DNA from: Bradyrhizobium sp. CCGUVB1N3
Lineage (GTDB): Bacteria > Pseudomonadota > Alphaproteobacteria > Rhizobiales > Xanthobacteraceae
Direction: 5' to 3'
Length of the DNA stretch: 64,000 nucleotides
Assembly (NCBI RefSeq): GCF_024199925.1
Contig: NZ_JANADR010000001.1
Span: 2,294,001 to 2,358,000 of the forward strand
Below, in pieces: positions 45,507 to 53,366 of the stretch. Under the pieces are notes generated by a model that saw only the letters and a list, made by a program, of their open reading frames with translations, had not been told where the DNA came from and did not search any database. Numbering within the stretch: position 1 is the stretch's first letter; every line of letters begins with the position of its first letter. The position numbers and the translations under genes were made by a program.

Positions 45507-46265
45507 ATGGCCGCCATTTATCCGGACCTTGCAGGCAAGGTCGTTCTCGTCACGGGCGGCGCGTCCGGCATTGGCGAAGCGATCGTGCGGCGCTTTGCCC
45601 AGCAAAAATCCGTCGTCGTGTTCTTCGATATCAAGGCGGATGACGGGGCGCGGCTGGCGCGCGAGCTGGCGGACCAGGGCTTAGCTGCGCATTTTGGGCA
45701 CGTCGACCTCACCGATATCGCGGCCTTGCGCGCCGGTGTCGCTGAGGCCCGCAAGGCGCACGGCCCGATCAACATTCTCGTCAACAACGCAGCGCATGAC
45801 GAGCGGCATCCGACCGAGGAAGTGACGCCGGAATATTGGGACGACCGCATCGCCGTGAACCTGAAGCATCAGTTCTTCGCGGCACAGGCGGTCCTGCCGG
45901 ACATGAAGGCGGCCAGTGCCGGCGCCATCATCAATTTCGGCTCGGTCTCCTGGATGGCCGGACAAGGCGGCATGGCCGCCTACACCGCCAGCAAGTCCGG
46001 CGTGATCGGCCTCACCCGCTCGCTGGCGCGTGACTACGGCCCCTACAACATCCGCGTCAACGCGATCGCACCCGGCTGGATCATGACCGAGCGCCAGGTC
46101 ACGAAATGGCTGACGCCGGAAGGCGTGGAAGAGCTGATGCAGCGCCAGTGTTTGAAGCGCAAGCTGATGCCGGACGAGATCGCGAAGGTCACGCTGTTCC
46201 TTGCCTCCGACGAGGCTTCAGCCTGCACGTCGCAGCATTACGTCGTGGATGGTGGGTGGGTCTGA
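45507..46265 (+). CDS. Short-chain dehydrogenase/reductase
   Basis: 252 residues. VTGGASGIG at about 16-24, LVNNAA near 93, and the catalytic set with Ser in GSVSWM and Tyr-Lys in AAYTASKSG. GGGAGGACATC precedes ATG 45507; an ATG ten codons upstream has no SD. Divergent from the CUT1 operon with the putative LacI operators between. The sequence resembles sugar dehydrogenases such as galactose or arabinose 1-dehydrogenase, but the substrate is not certain. Confidence 0.9.
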   Translation: MAAIYPDLAGKVVLVTGGASGIGEAIVRRFAQQKSVVVFFDIKADDGARLARELADQGLAAHFGHVDLTDIAALRAGVAEARKAHGPINILVNNAAHDERHPTEEVTPEYWDDRIAVNLKHQFFAAQAVLPDMKAASAGAIINFGSVSWMAGQGGMAAYTASKSGVIGLTRSLARDYGPYNIRVNAIAPGWIMTERQVTKWLTPEGVEELMQRQCLKRKLMPDEIAKVTLFLASDEASACTSQHYVVDGGWV

Positions 46266-46304
46266 TCGGGCGATCCGCCCTGCCGAGGACGGGAGAACCC
46301 GCAC

Positions 46305-47963
46305 ATGGATACGTCCTTTCTTTCTCGTGCGCCCTTTGGTCTCGATGCGCGCGCCATCGCGTGGGTCGAGACCACCTATCGCGCGCTGACCCTGCAAGAC
46401 AGAGTGGCTCAGCTTTTCAATCTTCTGTCGCGCGCAACCGATCCCGATGAGCTCGACAGGCTTGCACGATTGCGGCCGGGCGGAATCACGCGGTACTTCG
46501 GTCCCGATGGCGAGGCCGAGCGCGCGCGACTGACGGCCGCGCAGAAGGCAGCACCGGTCCCGCTCCTGGTCAGCGCCGATCTCGAGGGCTCGCGCATGAG
46601 CCTGCCTTTCGGCACCCAGGTGCCGAACCCACTCGCGCTTGCCGCCATCGACGACCCCGCGGTGACCGCCGACATTTCGCGCATCATTGCCGAGGAAGCG
46701 GCCTCCATCGGCGTGAACTGGTCGTTCGCGCCGGTGATCGACATCAATCATGCGTTTCGCAGCTCGATCGTCGGCACGCGCAGTTTCGGCGCGGACATGG
46801 AGACCGTCCGCCGCCACGCGGTGACGCATATCGAGACCCTGCAACGCCACGGGGTCGCCGCGACCGCCAAGCATTGGCCCGGCGAAGGCTACGACGACCG
46901 CGACCAGCATCTGCTCACCACGATCAATCCGCTCTCCATGGAGCAGTGGGAGGCGACGTTCGGCAGGCTCTACCGCTCTGCGATCGACGCCGGCGTCCTC
47001 TCGATCATGTCCGCGCATATTGCGCTGCCGGCGTTCGTCAGGAGCCAGCTATCCGATCCGGGCGTCGAGGCTTTCCGGCCAGCATCCATCAGCAGCCTTC
47101 TCAATGTCGAGCTGCTTCGCCACAGGCTCGGCTTCAACGGCCTGATCGTCTCCGATGCCAGCGAGATGGCCGGCCTCACCTCCTGGTGCCGCATCCGCGC
47201 GGCCAAGTCGCAGATCATCGCCGGGGGGTGCGACATGATCCTGTTCTCGCGCGCGCCGGAGGAAGACATGGCGGAGGTGCACGCGGCTGTCGAGGATGGC
47301 CGCCTGCCAGCCGAACGGTTCGAGGACGCGGTGCTGCGTGTCCTGGCGCTGAAGGCGGCGCTTGGTCTCCACGAGCTGCCAACCATTCGGTCGACCGGAG
47401 CGATTGCGCGGGCTACCGACAAGGTCATCGCCGACGCGGCCTTGCGGCGGGCGCCGACCCTGGTCAAGGACACGCTGGGGCTCCTGCCCATCAGTCCGCG
47501 GCGGCATCGGCGCGTGCTGGTGATATCCGGCGGAATCATCAGTCCGCTTCATGACTCACCGCACGAATTCAGCCTGCCGGATATGCTGACCAGGGAGGGA
47601 TTCGAGGTCACGCTTCACACCCAGCAGCCCGCGATCGATCCGGCCAGTTTCGATCTCGTCCTCTATCTCTTGGGAGAAGAGACCCTGCTGACGCGCGGGC
47701 GCATTTTCCTCGATTGGGCACGGCTTGGCGGCGATTTCGTCGGTGCGATGCGGCGCTATTGGCACGACATTCCGACCGTCATGATCTCCTTCGGCTATCC
47801 CTATCACCTCTATGACGCGCCCCGCGTGCCCGTCTATGTCAACGCCTATTGCACGATCGACGAGATGCAGGCCGCCGTCGTCGACCTCTTGATGGGACGA
47901 CATCCCTGGAATCGGAACAGCCCGGTTGATCCCTTCTGCGGTCTGGAGGACGCGAAGTACTGA
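46305..47963 (+). CDS. Glycoside hydrolase family 3 N-terminal domain protein (beta-N-acetylhexosaminidase-like)
   Basis: 552 residues. Catalytic barrel about 30-350: LLVSADLEGSRM, KHWPGEGYDDRDQH (189-202) with the Asp200-His202 pair typical of NagZ-like members, and nucleophile Asp284 in LIVSDASEM. The usual PGHG is PGEG here. Residues 380-540 form a GH3-C-like or partner domain. No signal peptide, so it should cleave an imported glycoside. It lies 39 bases after the SDR and probably in the same LacI-controlled operon. Confidence 0.85.
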   Translation: MDTSFLSRAPFGLDARAIAWVETTYRALTLQDRVAQLFNLLSRATDPDELDRLARLRPGGITRYFGPDGEAERARLTAAQKAAPVPLLVSADLEGSRMSLPFGTQVPNPLALAAIDDPAVTADISRIIAEEAASIGVNWSFAPVIDINHAFRSSIVGTRSFGADMETVRRHAVTHIETLQRHGVAATAKHWPGEGYDDRDQHLLTTINPLSMEQWEATFGRLYRSAIDAGVLSIMSAHIALPAFVRSQLSDPGVEAFRPASISSLLNVELLRHRLGFNGLIVSDASEMAGLTSWCRIRAAKSQIIAGGCDMILFSRAPEEDMAEVHAAVEDGRLPAERFEDAVLRVLALKAALGLHELPTIRSTGAIARATDKVIADAALRRAPTLVKDTLGLLPISPRRHRRVLVISGGIISPLHDSPHEFSLPDMLTREGFEVTLHTQQPAIDPASFDLVLYLLGEETLLTRGRIFLDWARLGGDFVGAMRRYWHDIPTVMISFGYPYHLYDAPRVPVYVNAYCTIDEMQAAVVDLLMGRHPWNRNSPVDPFCGLEDAKY

Positions 47964-47971
47964 CCCGGACC

Positions 47972-48994
47972 TTACTCCGCGTTCGCGCGCTCCAGCGGCG
48001 CTGCTGCGACGCTCGTCTGCGGCCGCGCCTTCGCCGTCGTCGCGCGGCGGCGCTGCATGAGATACTGGTCGCCGAGCACGCCGATCAGGATCACCGTGCC
48101 CATGACGGCGAAATTCAGCGAGCTCGGAATGCCCAGGAGATTGACCAGATTCTGCAGCACCTGGAGCAGCACGGTGCCGAGCACCACGCCGATGATCGAG
48201 CCCTCGCCGCCGCGCAGGGAGCAGCCGCCGAGCACGGCGGCGGCAATGGCGTACAGCTCGTAGAAGGAGCCGTGCACCGCCGGCGAGATCGATCGGGTGT
48301 ACATCGCGATCAGGATCGCGGCGAAGGCGGTCAGTCCGCCGCAGATAATGTAGGCGGAAATGACGACGCGATCGGAACGGATGCCGGAATAGCGCGCCGC
48401 CTCCTCGTTCTTGCCGACGGCGTAGAGATAGCGGCCGAACACGGAACGGTGCAGCAGCACCCAGGCAATGGCGGCGACGATGAAGAGTGCGACCACGCTG
48501 TGCGGCAAGGGAAAGCCGAGCACATTGGTGCGCCCCGCAGTGAGCCATTCCAGCGTCGGAAAGCTCGCGCCGAAGCCGAAACCGGCGGTGGCGTCCTCGG
48601 TGTAATAGCGCGCGGCGCCGCGATAGATCAGAAGCCCGCACAGCGTCACCACGAAAGGCTGGATGTGCATCCTGGTGACGAGCGTGCCGTGCACCAGGCC
48701 GATCGCGAGCCCGCCGGCGATGACCGCGGCAAAGGCGAGCATCCAGTTGACGTCATGATTGACGATGAGATCGATGAAGAGCACGCCGAGCAGCGCGATG
48801 ACCGAGCCGACCGAGAGCTCGATGCCGCCGATGATGATGACGAAGGCTTCCGCGATCGAGAAGATGCCGAACATCCCGACCTGGTTGGCGGTGTTGGAGA
48901 GATTGCCGACCAGCAGGAAGCGCGGGTTGATGAAGGTGACGACCGCGCCGACCACGAGGATCAGGACCAGGAGGCTCAGATCTTTCTTGTTCAA
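47972..48994 (-). CDS. Ribose-type (CUT2) ABC transporter permease
   Basis: 340 residues with 8-10 spans. GGIELSVGSVIALLGVL near 55 and VLGGCSLRGGEGSIIGVVLGT near 255 are RbsC-family signatures. Last gene of the CUT2 operon, 12 bases after the ATPase, converging on the GH3 gene with 8 bases between stops. Confidence 0.93.
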   Translation of the reverse strand: MNKKDLSLLVLILVVGAVVTFINPRFLLVGNLSNTANQVGMFGIFSIAEAFVIIIGGIELSVGSVIALLGVLFIDLIVNHDVNWMLAFAAVIAGGLAIGLVHGTLVTRMHIQPFVVTLCGLLIYRGAARYYTEDATAGFGFGASFPTLEWLTAGRTNVLGFPLPHSVVALFIVAAIAWVLLHRSVFGRYLYAVGKNEEAARYSGIRSDRVVISAYIICGGLTAFAAILIAMYTRSISPAVHGSFYELYAIAAAVLGGCSLRGGEGSIIGVVLGTVLLQVLQNLVNLLGIPSSLNFAVMGTVILIGVLGDQYLMQRRRATTAKARPQTSVAAAPLERANAE

Positions 48995-49006
48995 GGTCCC
49001 CTCGCC

Positions 49007-50509
49007 TCAAATTGTGTGGCCGACGGCCAGTTGCAGCACATTGTGCTCGCTGAACTGGCTGCGATCAAGAAAACCCGAGATCGCCCCCTCATGCATCACC
49101 GCGATGCGGTCGCTCACCCCGATCACCTCCTCCATGTCGCTGGAGATCATCAGGACCGCGACGCCCGCGTCGGTCAGGCGGCGCAGCATGTCGTAGATCT
49201 CCTGCTTGGCGCCGACGTCGATGCCGCGCGTCGGCTCGTCGAAGATCAAGACTTTCGGCCGCATCGACAACCATTTGGCGAGCACGACCTTCTGCTGGTT
49301 GCCGCCGGACAGTGAGCCGACGGTGGTTTCGACGTCAGGCGCGCGGATCTTGAGGCGCTCGCGCTGGCGGCGGGCGTTCTCGGTCTCGCGCGCAGTGTTC
49401 ACGAGCCAGAGGCGCAAGTAGGACGACAGGTCCGGAAGGGAGATGTTCTCGGCGATCGAGACGTCGAGCAGGAGGCCGGAACTCTTGCGGTCCTCCGGGA
49501 CGAGATAAATACCATGCTCGATCGCGGCGCGCGGGCTGGTAATCCGGATCGGTGCGCCGTCCAGCCTGATCGCGCCGCCGCGCAAAGGGTCGACGCCGAA
49601 AATGACCCGCGCGAGTTCCGTGCGCCCCGAGCCGACGAGGCCCGCGAGCCCCAATATCTCGCCGCGGCGCACCGACAGGCTGACGGCACGCTCCGGATAG
49701 GTGTCGGTGATGGCTTCGACGATGTCGAGCACGGCCTCGCCCGGAGGAGCTGCCGGCGGAACGTAGAGCGATTTGAGGTCGCGTCCGATCATCAGACGGA
49801 TCATCGCCGCCGGCGACAGCTCCGCGCGGGTCAGCGCGCCGACCATGCGCCCGTCGCGCAGCACCACCGCACGATCGGCGCATTGCATCACCTCGTTGAG
49901 GCGGTGCGTGATGAAGATGATGCTGACGCCGTCGGCCTTGAGGCCCGCGATGACCCGCATCAAGCGGTCCGTCTCGGTCAAGGTCAGGCTCGAGGTCGGC
50001 TCGTCCATGATGACGAGGCGTGCATCGAGCGAGAGCGCCTTCATGATCTCGACGAGCTGGCGCTGGGCGAGCGACAACTCGGCGAGCGGCGCGTCGGGTT
50101 CGAAATCGGCGCCGAGCCGTTCCAGCAAGGGCCGCACCTTGGCATAGAGCGCCTTGCGGTCGATCAGCCTGAGCGGCCCGCCATGCACCGGCTCACGCCC
50201 GATGAAGACGTTGCCGGCGACGTCGAGATTGTCGAAGAGGTTGAGCTCCTGGTGAACGAAGGCGATGCCGGCCTGGATCGCCTCCGCCACGGTGAACGAG
50301 CCCCGCTCGACGCCATCCACCCGGATGAGGCCGCCGCTCGGCTCGACGACGCCGCCGAGCACGCGCATCAGGGTCGACTTGCCGGCGCCGTTCTCGCCGA
50401 TCAGCGCGATCACCTCGCCCGGCGCGACCTTGAGGCCGACGTGGTCGAGGGCGACCACGCCGGGATAGGTCTTGCTGATGTCGACCAGTTCGAGGAACGG
50501 CTGAGGCAT
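49007..50509 (-). CDS. Ribose-type (CUT2) ABC transporter ATP-binding protein
   Basis: 500 residues with tandem ATPase domains. First domain: Walker A GENGAGKST (about 38-46), LSLAQRQ signature, Walker B VIMDEPTSSL. Second: GLVGSGRTE, LSGGNQQKV signature and IFDEPTRGIDVG. This is the RbsA/MglA layout in which only the first site is canonical in Walker A. Confidence 0.94.
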   Translation of the reverse strand: MPQPFLELVDISKTYPGVVALDHVGLKVAPGEVIALIGENGAGKSTLMRVLGGVVEPSGGLIRVDGVERGSFTVAEAIQAGIAFVHQELNLFDNLDVAGNVFIGREPVHGGPLRLIDRKALYAKVRPLLERLGADFEPDAPLAELSLAQRQLVEIMKALSLDARLVIMDEPTSSLTLTETDRLMRVIAGLKADGVSIIFITHRLNEVMQCADRAVVLRDGRMVGALTRAELSPAAMIRLMIGRDLKSLYVPPAAPPGEAVLDIVEAITDTYPERAVSLSVRRGEILGLAGLVGSGRTELARVIFGVDPLRGGAIRLDGAPIRITSPRAAIEHGIYLVPEDRKSSGLLLDVSIAENISLPDLSSYLRLWLVNTARETENARRQRERLKIRAPDVETTVGSLSGGNQQKVVLAKWLSMRPKVLIFDEPTRGIDVGAKQEIYDMLRRLTDAGVAVLMISSDMEEVIGVSDRIAVMHEGAISGFLDRSQFSEHNVLQLAVGHTI

Positions 50510-50537
50510 TGGCGGTAGCCCTGCTGCGTCACAAGAC

Positions 50538-50645
50538 CCTCATGGTGAGGAGCGCGGAACGCGCGTCTCGAACCATGAAGGCCCCTGATCTCGCCCGAAG
50601 CCATCCTTCGAGACGCCCGCTTTGAGCGGGCTCCTCAGGATGAGG
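50538..50645 (+). repeat. Intergenic palindromic repeat copy 1
   Basis: Element running from CCTCATGGTGAGGAGCGCGG to GGGCTCCTCAGGATGAGG, with internal GCGTCTCGAACCATGA and CCTTCGAGACGCCCGC. It is built from two hairpins and lies in the 170-base gap between binding protein and ATPase genes of the CUT2 operon. An inverted copy lies at 57605-57708. Confidence 0.75.
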
Positions 50646-50679
50646 TCGAGCGTTTGTGACGCGGCAGAACTAGAGACTC

Positions 50680-51633
50680 CTACTTCTTGAGCATCGCTTT
50701 CATCGAGGCCATGAAGTCGTCGACATTCGACTTGTCGATGACCTTGCCGGGAACGATGATGATACCGTTGGCCGGGATACCCGACTTGTCGCCGCCGATA
50801 TAACTGGCCATCAGCTTCATGCCCTGATAGCCCCACTCGAACGGCTGCTGGACGACGGTACCGGCGATGCTGCCTTCCTTGACGCCGCCGAGCGTGATCG
50901 GATCCTCGTCGAAGCCGATGATCTGGATCTTGCCGAGCTTGCCGGCCTCCTTGAGCACCTCATAGATGCGCGGCGTGTTGTAGGAGTAGAAGCCGACGAG
51001 GCAGCTCACGTCGGGCATGGCGGCAAGGATATCCTCGACATTGCGCTTGGCTCGGGTCTGGTCGATCTCATCGCCGCGGACATCGACGAGTTCGACTTTC
51101 GAACCCTTGATCGTCTCCTTGACGCCCTCGATGCGCTCGCGGGCGTTGTCGGCTCCGGGAAGGCCGACGAAACCGACGCACTTGCCGCCGTTCGGCAGCG
51201 CCTTCAACATCATCTTGCCGGCATCCTTGCCGAGATCCGTGTTCGACGAGCCGATATAGGCGACGCGCTTCGAAGCCGGCGCGTCGCTGTCGGTGGTGAA
51301 CAACACGCTTTGCGAGGCGACCTTGTTCAATTGCTCGGTCTGGTTCTTCGGATCGACGGCGCTGACCATGATGCCGGCGGCACCTGCCGCGACGAGGTCG
51401 TCCATCACCCGCTGCTGCACGGCGGCCGCGGCCTGTTCCGGATATTTGAACTGAAGCTCGTAATTGGGCAGCTCGCCCTGCGCCTTCTTCACGCCGGCTT
51501 CGGCGATCTTCCAGAAGTCGGACGCGCCGTTGACGACGAAGGCCAGAACCTTCTTGTCCGCCGCGTTGGCCGAGCCGAGACCCAGCGCAACCGCGAACGC
51601 AACGGATACACCTGCAACCAAGAGACGCTGCAT
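50680..51633 (-). CDS. Ribose-type (CUT2) ABC transporter substrate-binding protein
   Basis: 317 residues. A signal peptide (about 1-24, ending SANAAD) precedes a periplasmic-binding type 1 domain (VVNGASDFWKIAEAGVKKA; VGFVGLPGADNARERIEGVK; GFDEDPITLGGVKEGSIAGTVVQQP). GGGAGGG lies just upstream of the ATG. First gene of the CUT2 operon; a palindromic LacI-type site lies 155 bases upstream. Confidence 0.93.
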   Translation of the reverse strand: MQRLLVAGVSVAFAVALGLGSANAADKKVLAFVVNGASDFWKIAEAGVKKAQGELPNYELQFKYPEQAAAAVQQRVMDDLVAAGAAGIMVSAVDPKNQTEQLNKVASQSVLFTTDSDAPASKRVAYIGSSNTDLGKDAGKMMLKALPNGGKCVGFVGLPGADNARERIEGVKETIKGSKVELVDVRGDEIDQTRAKRNVEDILAAMPDVSCLVGFYSYNTPRIYEVLKEAGKLGKIQIIGFDEDPITLGGVKEGSIAGTVVQQPFEWGYQGMKLMASYIGGDKSGIPANGIIIVPGKVIDKSNVDDFMASMKAMLKK

Positions 51634-51787
51634 TCATCCCTCCCTTTTAAGCGGTTGACCGTCGATCGCGGCCAACTCTTCATGTCATTTACGCAAGCCG
51701 CCCCGCTTCTCCCCCAAGCAACGAAGCCCGGCTCCGGGATCAGCGGAGATCGCGGCGCCGTCGGCTTCAGCCTGCAAGGAAGAAAAA

Positions 51788-51803
51788 TGAGGCACGCACC
51801 TCA
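51788..51803. promoter_or_regulatory. Putative LacI-type operator 3 (near-perfect palindrome)
   Basis: TGAGGCACGCACCTCA, a 16-bp dyad with central CG, seven bases of each half pairing when one R/Y alternation is allowed. It lies upstream of the CUT2 binding-protein gene and resembles two sites in front of the CUT1 operon, suggesting both transporters share a LacI regulator. Confidence 0.55.
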
Positions 51804-52050
51804 AACGTACCAGAATCCCGCCGGGCGTGCAACCGAGGGGCGCTTTGATCGGGGCAGGCAAGTCGGCCCCGTGCCTCCTAGCCCCGTCGCCCGGATGGAG
51901 CGCAGCGACACTCGGGGCGATCGGCGGCGACATGCAGGACATCGCTTGGTTCATCGGCGCCCCCGATTTCGACTTTGCATGGGGTTGATTTCGAGAAATG
52001 AGACATCACGTGCGGCCGCCGGCCCACTCGCGCCACCCAAATATTTCACA

Positions 52051-52078
52051 TTGACAAAATTCGGAATTTTAGTATATT
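52051..52078 (+). promoter_or_regulatory. Sigma-70-like promoter with an embedded palindrome
   Basis: TTGACA (52051-52056), 16-base spacer, TATATT (52073-52078). Between the two hexamers is AAAATTCGGAATTTT (52056-52070), a perfect 7-bp dyad around one G, in operator position. It points towards the binding-protein and hybrid-kinase genes, whose first start is 245 bases downstream. Confidence 0.6.
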
Positions 52079-52090
52079 GAGACAATCGAC

Positions 52091-52180
52091 CTCCTCACCA
52101 TGAGGGGCCCAGGATTTCGCTGCGAAGAAACTCATCCTGTGAGCAGCCTACCGAAAGGCGCACGTCTCGAAGGATGACCT
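52091..52180 (+). repeat. Intergenic palindromic repeat copy 2 (degenerate)
   Basis: Begins CTCCTCACCATGAGGGGCCC and ends near CGTCTCGAAGGATGACCT, sharing the outer blocks of the repeats at 50538 and 57605, but with a diverged middle. Confidence 0.5.
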
Positions 52181-52322
52181 CAGAGAGACTCTGGCAAGCC
52201 CTGAACTCTCACGCCCGATAGCTGCGAACGAACATTCACAGGCACGATCCCTCACCATTTGTGATCGCAGCGCTTTCGCGCTATTCACACTGGCTGGAAC
52301 AGGCCATCGTGCAACCCATTTC

Positions 52323-53366
52323 ATGATCGGGCAGTCCGCGCGTCCCCTCGCCCCGGTGGCGGTCGACCGCCGAAATTTCATTCGCCTCGCCGGTGCATCG
52401 GCCGCGGGATGGCTTGCGCTCGGCGCATCGCCGGATCGGGTCCGCGTCGTCGCCTCCCTGATCGGATTACCGCTCGGTGACCCCCTGACGAACCGGAGTG
52501 CACCGGAGAGCGTGGCCTCGCGACTGAGCGCGCTGATCCAGGGCATGACCGAGCGCGGATGGGTGGAAGGCGTCAATGTCCGCTACGTGACCCGTTCGAG
52601 CTTCGGCGGCCCGGCGCAGCAGGAAACGGCGATCCGGGAAATCCTCGCACTCAACCCGGACGTGATCCTGACCTCGTCGACGATCGAGACCGCAGCTCTG
52701 ACGGCGGCCACCAAGACGATCCCGATCGTGTTTGCCACCGCCAACGATCCCGTCGGCAACGGCTTCGTCGAGAGTCTCGCGCGCCCCGGCGGCAACGTCA
52801 CCGGCTTCACCAACAGCACCGCCGAAATGGGCGGCAAATGGCTTCAGCTGCTGCGGGAAGCAGCACCAGGCATCGCGCGCGTCGGCGTGCTTTTCAATCC
52901 GGCGACCGCGCCGGGCGCCGGGCGCTTCTTTCTCGACTCGATCGAAGCCGAAGCCGCGTCCATGGGCGTGACCGTCACGCCGGTGCCGGTCAACGACGCA
53001 ACCGGAATCGACCAGGCCATCCGCGGCTATGCCGGTGCGCCCGAGGGCGGGCTAATTGCGCTCGTCGACCCGTTTCTCGTCATCAACCGGCGCGCCATCG
53101 CCGCCGCCGCCGCGCAGCACCGCGTGCCGGTGATCTATCCCTTTCACTATTTCATCGACGTCGGCGGGCTGATGAGCTACGGCGCCTCCCTCGAGGTGCG
53201 CTCGGCGGACTATGTCGACCTCATCCTGCGCGGGACCAGGGCGGGCGACCTTCCGGTACAGTCGCCGCGCAAATACGAGCTTCTGATCAACCGCAAGGCC
53301 GCCGACGCTCTGGGGCTGAAGCTGCCGGCCACGTTGCTCGCGCGCGCCGACGAGATCCGCGAGTGA
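52323..53366 (+). CDS. ABC-type substrate-binding protein (ABC_sub_bind family), probable sensor partner
   Basis: 347 residues. A twin-arginine-like export signal (DRRNFIRLAGASAAGWLAL) precedes a periplasmic-binding fold: ALNPDVILTSSTIETAALTAAT, PIVFATANDPVGNGFVESLARPGGNVTGF and HRVPVIYPFHYFIDVGGLMSYG. The family is typically found with ABC permeases, but here the next gene is a membrane histidine kinase overlapping by GTGA. A role as periplasmic ligand sensor for that kinase, as in TorT-TorS, is inferred. Confidence 0.85.
   Translation: MIGQSARPLAPVAVDRRNFIRLAGASAAGWLALGASPDRVRVVASLIGLPLGDPLTNRSAPESVASRLSALIQGMTERGWVEGVNVRYVTRSSFGGPAQQETAIREILALNPDVILTSSTIETAALTAATKTIPIVFATANDPVGNGFVESLARPGGNVTGFTNSTAEMGGKWLQLLREAAPGIARVGVLFNPATAPGAGRFFLDSIEAEAASMGVTVTPVPVNDATGIDQAIRGYAGAPEGGLIALVDPFLVINRRAIAAAAAQHRVPVIYPFHYFIDVGGLMSYGASLEVRSADYVDLILRGTRAGDLPVQSPRKYELLINRKAADALGLKLPATLLARADEIRE

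Larger units (their letters stand above)
51634..52322. other. Intergenic region with LacI-type site, strong promoter and degenerate repeat
   Basis: This 689-base gap between two divergent binding-protein genes has no supported gene. It holds the LacI-type palindrome at 51788, a near-consensus promoter at 52051-52078 pointing right, and a degenerate repeat at 52091-52180. The stretch around 52040-52080 is much more AT-rich than its surroundings. Confidence 0.6.

Noticed and set aside
52559..53362. Upstream extension of the hybrid-kinase frame
   Set aside because: The extended part overlaps the binding-protein gene out of frame and is Arg-rich without motifs. The GTG at 53363 with a 4-bp overlap is the natural start.
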